This document shows positions 11,245 to 21,999 of a stretch of 64,000 bases of DNA, one piece after another; position 1 is the stretch's first letter, and every line of letters starts with the position of its first letter. This stretch comes from Hesseltinella vesiculosa (lineage: Eukaryota > Mucoromycota > Mucoromycetes > Mucorales > Cunninghamellaceae): positions 1 through 64,000 of the forward strand of contig MCGT01000018.1 in the NCBI GenBank assembly GCA_002104935.1. The letters run 5' to 3'. The position numbers were made by a program, and so were the translations under genes. Below the pieces are notes generated by a model. That model searched no databases, had not been told where the DNA came from, and saw only the letters and a list, made by a program, of their open reading frames with translations.

Positions 11245-11434
11245 GATGGAGTTTCAACTGCAGTACAGTAAAAAGAAAAAAAAAGAGGCACCACCGCTCC
11301 GCTTTTTTCTTTTTTTACAGTACGGACTTGAAAAAAAAAGAAAAAGGAAACAGTATAGAAAAAAACCTTTATTTGATGTTAGTGCACTATTAGGAGTAGA
11401 AAATATGACTTACCACTATAAACAAGTGGTTTTG

Positions 11435-12145
11435 TTATACGTGCAATGAGAGAAAAAAAGAAGGAAAAGAGGAAAAGAAAAAGGAGAAAGGGTTGATATC
11501 GCCGAAAGTGAGTGACATGTGTTCTCTAAACGCCTTGTAATCATAGGTAAATGATGGTGTTGGAACAAGTGGATTGTTGTCTAGGTTTTGGAGAGGCTGG
11601 TTGATGATGGGGATAAAAGTTTCCATGTACTTAAAAGGGTTTCCCGCGAGGTGGGAGACAGCAAAGATGATCTTTGCTCTATCATTGGGATACCCACTTG
11701 GGTTGGCAGCGAAACACAGTTCCAGCTGCAGAGGCAGGAAAGAAAAAATATCTATTCCATAAGCCATGCTGTCATACCTGAGCAAATCAATGAGATCAAT
11801 GGGGCTTGTGGTCAACCCAGCAAAATCAATAGCGACAATTGCTATGGGGGTTGTCTCCGTTGACAAAAAATGTAAAAAGTCTATAGAAAATATTTAGTAT
11901 GTGCATACTCCATTCACTGTGACGAATACCTTACCTTGGGTGTTTCCAGCTGTTCCAGGAATTTTTTGCTCGCATTTAGTATCACGCTGGTTGAATGGTG
12001 CATCAGCTTTCGATGAATAAGACGCGTATACAATATCAACGTTGGACATGGTGCGTAGCCTTTCACACATCGAGACTAGAGATGCCAATCGTGCCTGATG
12101 ACTTTCGTTACTTGGTGACTTGCGGATGTAGCCGATCAATTTCAT
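11435..12145 (-). CDS. Resolvase-fold-like 'YIRKS' protein fused to a Gag-like tail (locus A)
   Basis: Reading from ATG 12145, exon 1 (12145-11935) and exon 2 (11880-11435) join in phase to 218 aa. Residues 1-~105 start MKLIGYIRKSPSNE and continue with a helix (SLVSMCERLRTM), a strand (VDIVYASYSSKAD), RD-x-K, then AIVAIDFAGLTTSPIDLIDLL. The order Y-x-R-x-S, strand, D-x-AGL-x-T helix mirrors the N-terminal catalytic domain of serine recombinases. However, the second arginine motif (usually DRLGR) is replaced by AGLTT. Residues after ~125 read as a Ty3-type Gag capsid segment (LCFAANPSGYPNDRAKI ... FGDINP). A related domain lies at 20.5-21.2 kb. The ATG sits inside a truncated transposase in another frame. 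Function unknown; possibly a mobile-element protein or a fossil. Confidence 0.5.
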
Positions 12146-13563
12146 ATTGTTGTCCTTCACCGACTGCCCTCCCAAGGAATATCTTGAGTGCATTGACTCT
12201 GTAGCTATCAGTCTCTTCATTATCATCTTCGTTTGTTTGGCTTCGGCGGGGACTAACTGGGCGTCTGACAAGAAGGTAAGCCACGGGAAATCCAGACCCT
12301 GTGATGGTGGCAATCAAAGCAAACAGTTCAAATGATTCACGGTTTGTCTTAAAAGTTGAATCAATATGAAATTCACTTATTTCTTCACTGCGAATACCAG
12401 TGCAGACTTGCAGGAATGGGGTATAAAAACCGATGAACTGGTTTTCTCCGTCGTTACTGAAAGCCAGCTAATAAATTAAGCACGCCGATTCCGCAGAAAA
12501 AAATAATATTAGATTAGATGGTATGAGGGTCAGTTTAGTCTGTGATATGGCTACAGTATACTAGCACGGTCCATAGCTCCACTGTCTCGCAGCAATTTGC
12601 CATCTCTCTCAGTTTTCATCCTGGCACTTTTTTTTCTTGTCATTCTTTTCCTCTCCTCTATTTACCTGTCCAAAGTTGTTAACCTCATGCATTTGCAAGA
12701 GGCGCTGAGCAGAGTGCAGCATTGTCTTCGCATCGGTAATATCGTTCAAGGGACTGCTTGTACCAATAGTACACTTGCGCATATGTCAACATGGTAGCGG
12801 GAAAACGTATGTTCGCTTCGTCGTGCACAGTTGTAGGGCTTCGACCAATAGCAAAGTTATGGATGAAGCGTCTAACTTCATTATCAACAGGGCGGCGAGT
12901 CGATATTTCTAGGGGGTGGAGGTTGTCTTCATGGCACAAAGTGCAATGGATCCAATGCTGCTGTACATCCACAAAACCGATCAGCCGACCGTTGCAGTCG
13001 TATGTTGTGATGCGGTCGTGTAAACGTTGAAGGGTCCTTTCTGTCAATATACATAAAATGTGAGGTGTTACTCAATCTTTTTCAACAACCTGATATGAAC
13101 TGATTAGTTACCTGGTATTTGCTGCTGGAAGCTGCTGGAATTACTGCAAGAGGCATAGAAAGCAAAGCATTGCAGAGCGTTTTGCCAGGTTGTTGACTCT
13201 ATCAAGATAAAACTCGAAGCCAGTGACACCATAGACATGCGCAATCACACGACGAATGATATAATCTTCGGACATGTTTACAAGGTCATCAGGAAGATGA
13301 ATGTTGAGAGGTAAGACAACATTGTTTCCGAACTGCGAGTAGACTTCACCAAGATCATCCCAATGGATCATGGCTTCAGCTGGAGGAGTTTGCTGGCGAG
13401 TGCCACTGCTTCGACAGCGCATGCAAGTTCGGTGCCAGCATCTATGTCATTCAAACCCGGGAAGATGTCGTTTGCACTTGCAATCGGAACACTGGGCAAG
13501 TGGCGCAACATCTGGGGCAGCAGGGTAGGTTTGAATCAAACGTGGATGAGGCTCCGTCATTAG
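12108..13563 (-). pseudogene. Truncated MULE-type DDE transposase
   Basis: Minus-strand fragments in several frames read as one degraded gene. It opens with a Cys-rich N-terminus (CSDCKCKRHLPGFE, then TCMRCR). Next comes a region with FVDVQQHWIHCTLC (~12,990) and the KQ-type motif ATMLTYAQVYYWYKQSL. After an intron-like gap comes LAFSNDGENQFIGFYTPFL, then the first catalytic Asp in EFHIDSTFKTNRESFEL and GSGFPVAYLLV. This order is typical of Mutator-like transposases in fungi. The second Asp, the Glu and the rest of the protein are missing. The frame runs out at 12,108, overlapping the start of the YIRKS ORF. In-frame stops (for example after PGFE) show that it is dead. Confidence 0.65.
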
Positions 13564-13870
13564 GAAGTTGTTTTCCCATCAATATTGTATCTTCCAATGT
13601 AACGCTGAATTGCGGTGTTAGATAGTCGTCCAATGTTGCGTGATGTCATGATGACTGAGGTAATGGAAACGTGAATGCAATATGAGGTTCATAGGATAGG
13701 GGAAGAAAAGTAAAAAAGAAAAAAAAGGGAAAGAGTGCGTTTTTTTTTGAATTTTTAATAGCAGCCTCCAAAAGAAGAATCCGGGTTGAGGTGAGGGTAG
13801 TTGAAACAACCAAAAAGAGAAGTGCCATTTTATTGGCAGATTTTTAGCCCTGCGTAACCTCCATTTCCGT

Positions 13871-13979
13871 GAGTTCTGTAGAGCGGTAAGTTTTTTTTTT
13901 TTTTCTTTCGGTCATTGTACGAAACAGAGTTCTGTAGAGCGGTAAGTTTTTTTTTTTCTTTCGGTCATTGTACGAAACA
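13871..13979. repeat. Tandem duplication of a ~53-bp unit
   Basis: GAGTTCTGTAGAGCGGTAAG - T-run - CTTTCGGTCATTGTACGAAACA occurs twice back to back (13871-13926 and 13927-13979). The copies differ only in T-run length. It lies 3' of the desaturase gene. Confidence 0.9.
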
Positions 13980-14033
13980 TTTTTATTCTTGCAAAAGAGA
14001 GGGAATGCAAACAAGGAATCAGAAGAAAAATGG

Positions 14034-15203
14034 TCAGTGGGATTCTTCATAGCGTTTGATTTTGCCCAGGAGCAGGCGGCCGAGCTTGAAGTCTTTGTAG
14101 TCACGGACCACACGGGATTGAGGACCAATGGTGTTTTGGGTGATAAAGTGCCAATGCACCATGACCCACGACGTATGATAAGAAAGCTGATCATAATATT
14201 CATTTGCCAGGTTCTTCAATGCTGGTAATTTCGACCAAGGCACCTTTTAAAAAAAAAGTGAGCTGATTTTTTTTGGGGAGTTCCAAAGTCAATGACGTAC
14301 CTTTTGGAAATCGTGGTGTTCATTGTGGAAACCGATGTTCATCATGGGGATATTGAGGATACCATAGTAAGAGTAGGTTTCTTGGCCATCGTCAAACGTA
14401 TAGTGTTCCTGGACAAAGTGGGCGGCGCCAGGATGCAGGGAATAGCCGAACCACAGGGACAGGAAAAGATAGAGCAGGCCGGCGGCACCACAGAATCGGT
14501 AGATGAGATAATCCGAGACCACGCTGAAGACAAGGTTGACGATTTCCCATTTGGACAAGACCAGGTTACGTTCCTTTTGCATGACGGCGCCTCGGACCAC
14601 GTACATGACGGGGTAAATCAAGATCCACAGCAACTTGGCCAGCGCATTACCCTTGATCAGATTCTTCTCCCAGTCGAGCGGCAAATCGGGGTCCATGCCG
14701 TCGACCCCTTGCCAGGTGTGGTGTTCGATGTGGTAGCGTCGGAACGACTGGGCAATGGGCACTGGCAGACACACATTGGCAAACAGACCTGCGTAGCGGT
14801 TGACCCATTTGGCCTTAAAGATCAGGCAGTGGCAGGCTTCGTGAATCACAACCCCGAGCATGGCTGTCACGGTCCCTCCCACGGCATACGCTGTCAGCAA
14901 GAATTGCCACCAAGAAAAGGCATGATGGCCAAAATAATATGCCAGACAAAGTTGGATGGCATTGATGGCCACTGTGATATAAAAGGTGCGAATGTCGGTC
15001 CCATACAGCTTTTCGACCTCGGGATAGTCACGTAAAATAGTGTGCTTTCGTTTCAAGTGCGGCTCGTCCATGTCATCTTTAGCAAAATCTTCATCTCGGT
15101 AGGGTATTGATCGTTTCCATCGGCCAACGTACAATGGCGCACGATAATCGGGATGTTGGTCTTGTTCCATCATGTTGCTTTGCGTCTCTGTCAAAGGTGT
15201 CAT
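14034..15203 (-). CDS. Sphingolipid delta-4 (dihydroceramide) desaturase
   Basis: Exons 15203-14301 and 14243-14034 (minus) give 370 aa. All three histidine boxes of membrane fatty-acid desaturases are present: HEACH (about residue 170), HIEHH (about 205), HNEHH (about 298). The N-terminal lipid-desaturase segment (HTILRDYPEVEKLYG) is typical of the DEGS/Des1 family. Hydrophobic segments near residues 75-140 and 215-275 anchor it in the ER membrane. The enzyme introduces the delta-4 trans double bond into dihydroceramide, using cytochrome b5 electrons, and supplies glucosylceramide synthesis. The open frame extends upstream without an ATG, so ATG 15203 is chosen. The gene is divergent from ArgJ across a 630-bp spacer. 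Confidence 0.92.
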
Positions 15204-15833
15204 GTTGCTACCGATAACAGATGGAAAAGAGTAAAGAAAGAAAAGAACGGTTGACAAGGAACGCAAGAAAGAAAAAAAAAAATTTAAACTTTATTTTTTT
15301 TTTTTGAAAGGGCGGCCGCCCTTTGCACAAATGCCAATCAATTTCTTGTTTGTGGTCAAGTTTACTTGTGAGCAAGGGCAAAGCTTGTCCTGAGAAAATC
15401 TGGAGGTTTCTGGTGACACATCTGTCACCAGCCGAATATGGAAACGGCTCCTCAACACTTTCTCTTGGTCCGCATGGCAGCAATAGGGATCCAGATGCCT
15501 TTTCTCTCTTGGCAAAAGAAACGCGAGGCATGGGCAGAAATTAAAAAAAGGTGCGCGCGTACGCCAATCCAAAAAATGGAACTCTCTTTTATCGCTGCAT
15601 CGCTGGACGCTCCTTGTTCAGCACAGAGGAGCAGCAATGGATGGACATCAGGCTTTTAATGCGTGTTTACAGTGACGCATGTTGCATCACTGCAAAAACA
15701 CCACCACCACCACCACCACGATGTTCGATCTCCGATGCCAAACTGAGAGAAAATAAAAGCGCCAATGACTCACTTTTTTTTTTTTTTTTTTTTGTCTCCA
15801 TTCTTTTTCTTCAGACTTGTTCTCTTTACAGAC
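15204..15833. other. Divergent promoter region, desaturase / ArgJ
   Basis: No gene. It contains A/T-runs and a (CCA)n stretch near 15,700. A long T-run (15,774-15,793) lies just upstream of the ArgJ start. Confidence 0.5.
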
Positions 15834-17227
15834 ATGCGTCGCTCATCGATAGTCCCTCGCATCACTGCTAGTTATCAGCAATACCAGCAACGCGCATGGT
15901 ACAGCGACTTTGGCCATTTGAGTGCTCGCAAGCAATCGTTTATTCCTTCGTCTGGCACCTACCCTCATGGTTTCCGGGCGTCTGGCGTGGCCTGTGGTAT
16001 CAAAAAGAACAACAACAAGGATGTGGCACTTGTGGTGTCTGAAAAGCCTTGCTCGGCTGCAGCCGTCTTCACCACCAATGCCTTCAAAGCCGCGCCGGTG
16101 CTGGTCAGCCAAGCGACGCTGAAACACAATAACAACAAGGACATCTACGGTGTGGTCACCAACTCGGGTTGTGCGAATGCCGTAACGGGTCAGCAGGGCA
16201 TCACCAACGCCAAACGCATGCAGGCCATCATGGACGAGCTTACTGGCCATGCCTCCAGCGCCTTGACCATGTCCACGGGGGTGATCGGCCAGCAACTCAA
16301 CATGGATAAGCTCGAGCCCGGGATCCGCAAAGCCTACGAGGCGCTGTCGGCCGACCACGACCAGGGCTGGCTGCAAGCCGCAACCGCCTACATGACCACA
16401 GATACTTTTCCCAAGCTGATGTCGGGCGAATTCACGCTGGACCGCACCTCCTTCCGCATGGCCGGCATTGCCAAGGGCGCCGGCATGATCCACCCCAACA
16501 TGGCCACGTTGCTGGGCTTCATTGTCACCGATGCCTATGTCGCACCTGCTCTGCTGCAAGACACCCTCAAGTATGCTGTAGACCGAAGCTTTAACGCCAT
16601 CAGCATCGATGGCGACATGAGTACCAATGACACCATCTGTGCCTTGGCCAACGGTGCCAGCGATGTCCGAATTGAATCTCCTCATGACCCTGCCTATCCA
16701 CTGTTCCGCGACAGCCTGACGTCTTTTGCTGCTGAACTGGCTCAACTGGTTGTACGTGATGGCGAAGGGGCCACCAAGTTTGTCACCATCCATGTCAAGG
16801 TAACCTCAGAAAAAAAAAAGATCTTGGTTGACGAAAATGTTTTTTTCGTTGCAAACAGGGTGGCTCTTCCTTTGAATCAGCCAAGCAGGCAGCCTCCCAC
16901 ATCTCAACATCCAAACTGGTAAAGACAGCCCTGTATGGTCAAGATGCCAATTGGGGTCGGATCTGTGCCAGCTTGGGTCACAGTGGGGTGGAGGTGGATC
17001 CTTCGAAAGTCAGTGTGACGTTTGTGCCTACCGACGACTCGAAGCCTCTGCCTTTGATGATCCGTGGTGAACCCGAAGTGGTGGATGAAGCGCGTGCTGC
17101 CGAGATTTTGAAAATGGAAGATCTGGTGATCGAGGTCGATCTTGGTCTGGGTCAAAGTGATGCCAAGTTTTGGACCTGTGATCTGAGCCACGAGTATGTC
17201 ACCATCAATGCCGACTACCGATCCTGA
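15834..17227 (+). CDS. Arginine biosynthesis bifunctional protein ArgJ (glutamate N-acetyltransferase), mitochondrial
   Basis: Exons 15834-16799 and 16859-17227 join in phase to 444 aa. The N-terminus ([13 protein letters not shown]...RAWYS) is Arg/Ser-rich, as in a mitochondrial presequence. The family signature [10 protein letters not shown] is present (about residue 226). Its Thr is the nucleophile produced by self-cleavage into alpha and beta chains. Other ArgJ motifs are [20 protein letters not shown] [13 protein letters not shown] and GQDANWGRI. The enzyme moves the acetyl group between N2-acetylornithine and glutamate in the acetylated ornithine cycle. A GT-AG intron of 59 nt with an A-run interrupts the beta chain. 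Start ATG 15834 is preferred over upstream in-frame codons, which lie in a T-run. Confidence 0.95.
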
Positions 17228-17397
17228 GACCATGTTGTTGAATAAAACCAAAAAGTGTAGCGTCGATTCGAGTCAAGTCCAAGGTTTTTTTTTGACAGGA
17301 TTTTATTTTTGAAGATCGCTATATGCACATAACAAGAGAAAGAGATATAGAAAAAAAGAGACAGAATGTGGATGGATGAGGTGGGGTGGGTAATTGT

Positions 17398-18070
17398 TTA
17401 TCGGTTGGACTTGGCAACACGTTCGAGTTCGTCCTTCTTCTTGATGGCATAAGAGTTGGAGGAGCCCTTGGCAGCGTTGATCAATTCGTCGGCGAGACAT
17501 TCGGCAATGGTCTTGACGTTGCGGAAAGCAGCTTCACGAGCACCAGTGGTGAGGAGAGCAATAGATTGGTTGACACGACGGAGAGGAGACACATCGACGG
17601 CTTGACGACGGACGGTACCTTGGGAACCAATACGGGTGGAGTCTTCACGGGGACCGGTGTTGATGATAGCATCGACCAAGACTTGGATGGGGTTTTGGTC
17701 GGTCAACAAGTTGACGATTTCAAAAGCATGTTGAACGATACGAGCAGCCAACAACTTCTTGCCGTTGTTGCGGCCGTGCATCATGAGGGAGTTGGTCAAA
17801 CGTTCAACGATGGGGCACTACAACGTTTAAATAAGGTCAGTTGGGTTTCTTTTTCTTCTTCTAGCAGGTGGACTTTACTTGGGACTTGCGGAAACGCTTG
17901 ACGGCGAAGCGACCAGCGGTGTGGGGCAAGTAAACTTGTTGACGGACTTGAATGTAGTCTTCCAAGGAAATGTCCTTGACTTCGACTTCTTCATAAGCCC
18001 ACTTGTTGAAGAGCTTAGGAGCGCCGTCGGCGGTGGCCAACACGTCAGCAGGTAAGTTCAAAGCAACCAT
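17398..18070 (-). CDS. RPS5: 40S ribosomal protein S5 (uS7)
   Basis: Exons 18070-17879 and 17817-17398 (minus) give 203 aa, the normal length for eukaryotic uS7. Typical segments are visible: [76 protein letters not shown], and the invariant C-terminus ([14 protein letters not shown]). It is a head protein of the small subunit that contacts mRNA and tRNA at the exit site. The intron sits between FRKSQ and CPIVER. The gene is convergent with ArgJ (170-bp gap). Confidence 0.97.
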
Positions 18071-18380
18071 ACTAATAAAAAAAAAGAGGCAAGGGTGAGT
18101 GACATTAGTTCCATTCCACTAGAGAATAAAGTGGTGATCATCTATCGGTATCGTTTAGGTGTAAAAGGTAGATCTACACTGCTTTGGATACGTTTTCGTC
18201 GGATCTCGTCTAGGCTATGTTTCGATAGATGGCGTGTGTGGATGGATGGATGGATGCATACCTTTTAATTTGTGTAAAGAGAAGGAAAGAAGAAAAAAAA
18301 AACCTTGGCCCCCAGTCAGGCACTTGGGTAAAAAGCCAGCAAGCTGGGCCAAATTTGAAAGTCCGGACCAGCCTGCACAC
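18071..18380. other. RPS5 upstream region
   Basis: Promoter side of RPS5. A (GATG)n run lies at 18,239-18,256. No other gene is seen. The region passes directly into the minisatellite. Confidence 0.5.
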
Positions 18381-19412
18381 CCATTTTTAGCAAGTTAGCC
18401 AGCCAGTGCGCATTTTGATCGAGTTAGCCAGCCGGTTCGCATTTTTAGCAAGTTAGCCAGCCAGTGCGCATTTTTAGCAAGTTAGCCAGCCAGTGCGCAT
18501 TTTGATCGAGTTAGCCAGCCGGTGCGCATTTTTAGCAAGTTAGCCAGCCAGCGCGCATTTTGATCGAGTTAGCCAGCCAGTGCGCATTTTTAGCAAGTTA
18601 GCCAGCCGGTGCGCATTTTTAGCAAGTTAGCCAGCCAGTGCGCATTTTTAGCAAGTTAGCCAGCCAGTGCGCGCATTTTTAGCAAGTTAGCCAGCCAGTG
18701 CGCATTTTGATCGAGTTAGCCAGCCGGTGCGCATTTTTAGCAAGTTAGCCAGCCAGTGCGCATTTTTAGCAAGTTAGCCAGCAAGTGCGCATTTTGATCG
18801 AGTTAGCCAGCCAGTGCGCATTTTGATCGAGTTAGCCAGCCAGTGCGCATTTTGATCGAGTTAGCCAGCACAGTGCGCATTTTGATCGAGTTAGCCAGCC
18901 AGTGCGCATTTTTAGCAAGTTAGCCAGCCAGTGCGCATTTTGATCGAGTTAGCCAGCCAGTGCGCATTTTGATCGAGTTAGCCAGCCAGTGCGCATTTTT
19001 AGCAAGTTAGCCAGCAGGCGCATTAGCAGTCACAGTGCGCATTTTTAGCAAGTTAGCCAGCCAGTGCGCATTTTTAGCAAGTTAGCCAGCAAGTGCGCAT
19101 GTGGCATGCGACCTAGCTAAGACGTGAATGGTGTATAGAATGCTTTGCTCTTTCGTGCGTATTAGCGTTAGGAAGTAAGAAATATGCAAGCTGAGGGAGA
19201 TCCACTGTGCGGAGACTTGTTCTAGAACTAGACCGAGTGCACGAGTAAACTCCGCACCTAGTCGTATTGCTTAAATCCCTTTTTTTTTTATTTTCCCTTA
19301 GTTTCTTTTTCTTCTTCATTTGAAGTGCGCATTTTGATCGAGTTAGCCAGCAAGTGCGCCTTTTTAGCAAGTTAGCCAGCAAGTGCGCATTTTTATCAAG
19401 TTAGCCAGTCAC
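18381..19412. repeat. 29-bp minisatellite with two interspersed unit types
   Basis: About 23 tandem units of 29 bp at 18,381-19,099, and three more at 19,323-19,412. The core is GTTAGCCAGCCAGTGCGCAT. The last 9 bp come in two forms only: type A TTTTAGCAA and type B TTTGATCGA. The order in the main block is approximately A-B-A-A-B-A-B-A-A-A-A-B-A-A-B-B-B-B-A-B-B-A-A-A. Small variants include CCGG for CCAG, GCGCGC, and one disrupted unit near 19,010-19,035. A ~220-bp foreign block separates the two parts. The array ends where the coding frame of the locus B gene begins. Confidence 0.95.
19100..19322. mobile_element. Candidate solo LTR or small insertion inside the minisatellite
   Basis: A unique ~220-bp block starting TGTGGCATGCGACC replaces repeat sequence and is flanked on both sides by AAGTGCGCA. 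On the minus strand the segment ends ACGTCTTAGCTAGG...CCACA, which has the look of an LTR end. The flanking identity could also simply come from the repeat units. No coding capacity. Confidence 0.35.
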
Positions 19413-21188
19413 AGTGTAATTTTTCGAATTGGGTTGCCTCAACGGTTCGGAAGCGGTTTTTTTATTCCTCTTATTACGGAAAGCGTAGCAGCCTGCATGG
19501 TGCTAGGGTTTGATCCCAATGTATTATCTAATCACGATTTGGCAATGGAGTGTTTGAAGGGCATGGATATGGTACCTGTGCACACGCATGACAGCAATGG
19601 AATTCATCCAACGGCCGTTAATACAAAAGTTCAGAAAATGAACCCAATTGCGTATATCAAGTATCCCAGTAAAGGTACTTTTTTTTTTCCACCAACTTGC
19701 AAACCGTATCTTTTTGGACCCTGCCATTTTGTCCAAACATGAAGATTTATCACCTTACCTCACAAACTACGCAACAAACATGATGAGCAATGGAACAAGA
19801 CGTGCATATCTGGTTATGATGAAGGCCTTTGTGGATGCAAACCGAACAGAAGAAGCAAACATATTTTACAAGGACATTGTTGAATATGTGGACAACCACT
19901 TTTACTGCATTCCAGCCTTTCACAAAGCAAGTTGTGGGTGATAAGCAACCGACAGGCAACGTTTTTATTTGCACATTTATAATTTTATATTACACTGAAA
20001 CGTCAACCAGAAAGTGCTTTGGATTTGGTCTCCCCTTCTACCCGCAACCGCAGTGTTTCAGTTTCAAGCCAAATCAGCGAAATCAGCCAATGCAGCGACG
20101 TTTCGATGGCATCGTCCTCCGTTGAAGTTCCGTCAACTCCTGTTCCAGACGTCAATGGTAAATTTGCTGCTTCGCTTTTCTATTTTTAGTTTAACTTACT
20201 TGTTGCAACACCATAGAGAAAATTGGCAAAGACGAGGCTCTGAAATACCTGCAGGGCATCATGTCCATCGTGGAACCGGCCGCAGAAGCGGATATGTACG
20301 AGAAAGTGTTTGTAGATTCTTCGGAGCTGAAGAAGATGCTGGAACGACGATTTGGTCCCCTGAAAAACCCACCACGTCAACTTGAGGGTTGGGTAAATAA
20401 ATCCAACATTTGGGGTGCCCGCTGCAACAAGAAAGAAGCAGGTGTCCAAGTGGAAGGCCGTTGGCTGTGGGTGCTCAAACCCACTTACCTTGGTAAGGAT
20501 ACGAGGAGAGCAGACAGAAAGACTTAGTGCGCTCTGATTTTCCCTAGAAATTGATTTCACGAGCGACCATGAAAAATACCGTGCTCACTTGATGAGCCGC
20601 CCGATGACCACCGTAGGGTATGCACGAAAGTCGCCAGGAAAAGAGCGGTTTGATGCTCGGTGCAGCTTGCTCCGCAAATTGGTCAAACGTCTGGAAGATC
20701 GTGGCCTTTGCACGAAAGTTTTTATATCTCCCAGCTCTCAATCGGATGAGCCAATCATGCTTCGTGACGAAAAAAAAGATAACAGCATGTTCCTGGCGTC
20801 CATTAGCTCATGCATGGGTGACATGAAGAGTAACTTAGGCATCTTGGTTGTGCGTGGCTTGTTTTTGCTGATTTTTTTTTTTACAGATTTCCGTGCAATG
20901 CTAAACAAGAAGTTCAAACCAGTCAGACTGGTTGTGATTGATTATGCTGGACTCAGTACTGAGCCAAATGACGTCCGAGGGTTTTTCCGGTGAGAAGAAG
21001 AGAAAAAAGTACAGCAGCACAAGGATTAGATGCTCACAGTGATATTCAGACAATACCCGCAGATCAAGGAATTGGTGATTGATCATGGTCTGACGTTTGA
21101 GGTGATTGATCGAGGCGATCTTCTTGATAACGACGATGTGCTGTCACGTTTTGACTGTCGAACCAGCCCCAAACATCGATCTGCTTGA
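19383..21188 (+). CDS. Protein with C-terminal resolvase-fold-like 'YARKS' domain (locus B), 5' end unresolved
   Basis: Exons joining in phase: ~19383-19674, 19745-19930, 20011-20157, 20217-20492, 20548-20853, 20887-20989, 21050-21188 (about 480 aa). The open frame starts inside the last minisatellite unit without an ATG; the first in-frame ATG is 19497. A Ser-rich linker (residues ~165-210) separates an N-terminal helical part from a block with LEGWVNKSNIW...GRWLWVLKPTYL. The C-terminal ~190 residues begin TTVGYARKSPGKE, then RLEDRGLCTKVFISPSSQSD, RDEK, LVVIDYAGLSTEPNDVRGFF, and FEVIDRGDLL. This is the same layout as locus A. Y-x-R-x-S recalls the serine-recombinase nucleophile motif, but the later DRLGR arginines are absent. 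Function unknown; perhaps an inactive recombinase or a mobile-element protein. The border of the 20,854 intron is uncertain. Confidence 0.55.
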
Positions 21189-21999
21189 TCCCTCTTTGTT
21201 CCTGGCAGTTCACACCATTCTCACCCTCGTCGTTCTTTCACTTCCTTTTTTCTCGCCGATGTCATCCTATATCTTATTATGATCATTTTATTCCCTTGTT
21301 TTCATCTAGTATCAATAGGTGTATATCCCTATGCTGCATTTAATATGATATCGCGCTAAACCAAAAAAAAAAAAAATTGCCTTGATAGTGACATGCCAAG
21401 GACCCTCACTTTAACTTTGATTAGACCATCCATGCTGTTCACTTGGTTTCACTTCACGGAGCTGCATGAGGAGGTAGGATCGAGTTTCGAGGCTAAGAAC
21501 TGAGACAACTTGAGGATGATTGATCCAAGTCAATGTCGGCCAGTGCGAAAGGGTCAGGCTGAAGTAAAGGAGACGGTGGTGCAGGGTTGAGGACGGGGCG
21601 ATAGCACTGGTGGACACAGACGCTGCACAGGTTGCTCGATCAGGAGCTTGCTTCTGTTGACGTTCCTTTGCAAAAGCTGGGGTTTCTTGTAACAGCACTC
21701 TAACCACATCCAGGCTAAGTGGTGTACTGCTAGGAAAACAGATAATTGAATGGAGAAAAATGATAATGTACACCATGGCTAGGTTTTGTGTCCACCTGCC
21801 AAGTATTTTTTTTTTTTTTCACATTCAATGCAATCGCCGCCAGATCCCAGTCTTTTCTTTTTCATTTTGAAAAATGGGCATCTTTTTGGTGTACGCCCCT
21901 CCCACACTCCACCCACACTGTTCTGTTCCGGTTCCTGTCGGGCAAGCTCACCTCTTGGTCTCTCCTCCACTGCATTGTACTTCACTGGTCCCCTCCCCG
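21189..21999. other. Intergenic; weak minus-strand ORF only
   Basis: A 3' flank followed by low-coding sequence. A minus-strand open frame at 21,411-21,737, after a plausible acceptor, reads SLTLSHWPTLTWINH but matches nothing I recognise. It may be retroelement debris. Confidence 0.3.

Noticed and set aside
19200..19270. Possible tRNA-like boxes (GTTCTAGAACTAG)
   Set aside because: No acceptor or anticodon stem can be folded; not a tRNA.
18381..19412. CRISPR-like array of 29-bp repeats
   Set aside because: Units are directly adjacent with no unique spacers, and the host is eukaryotic. It is a minisatellite.
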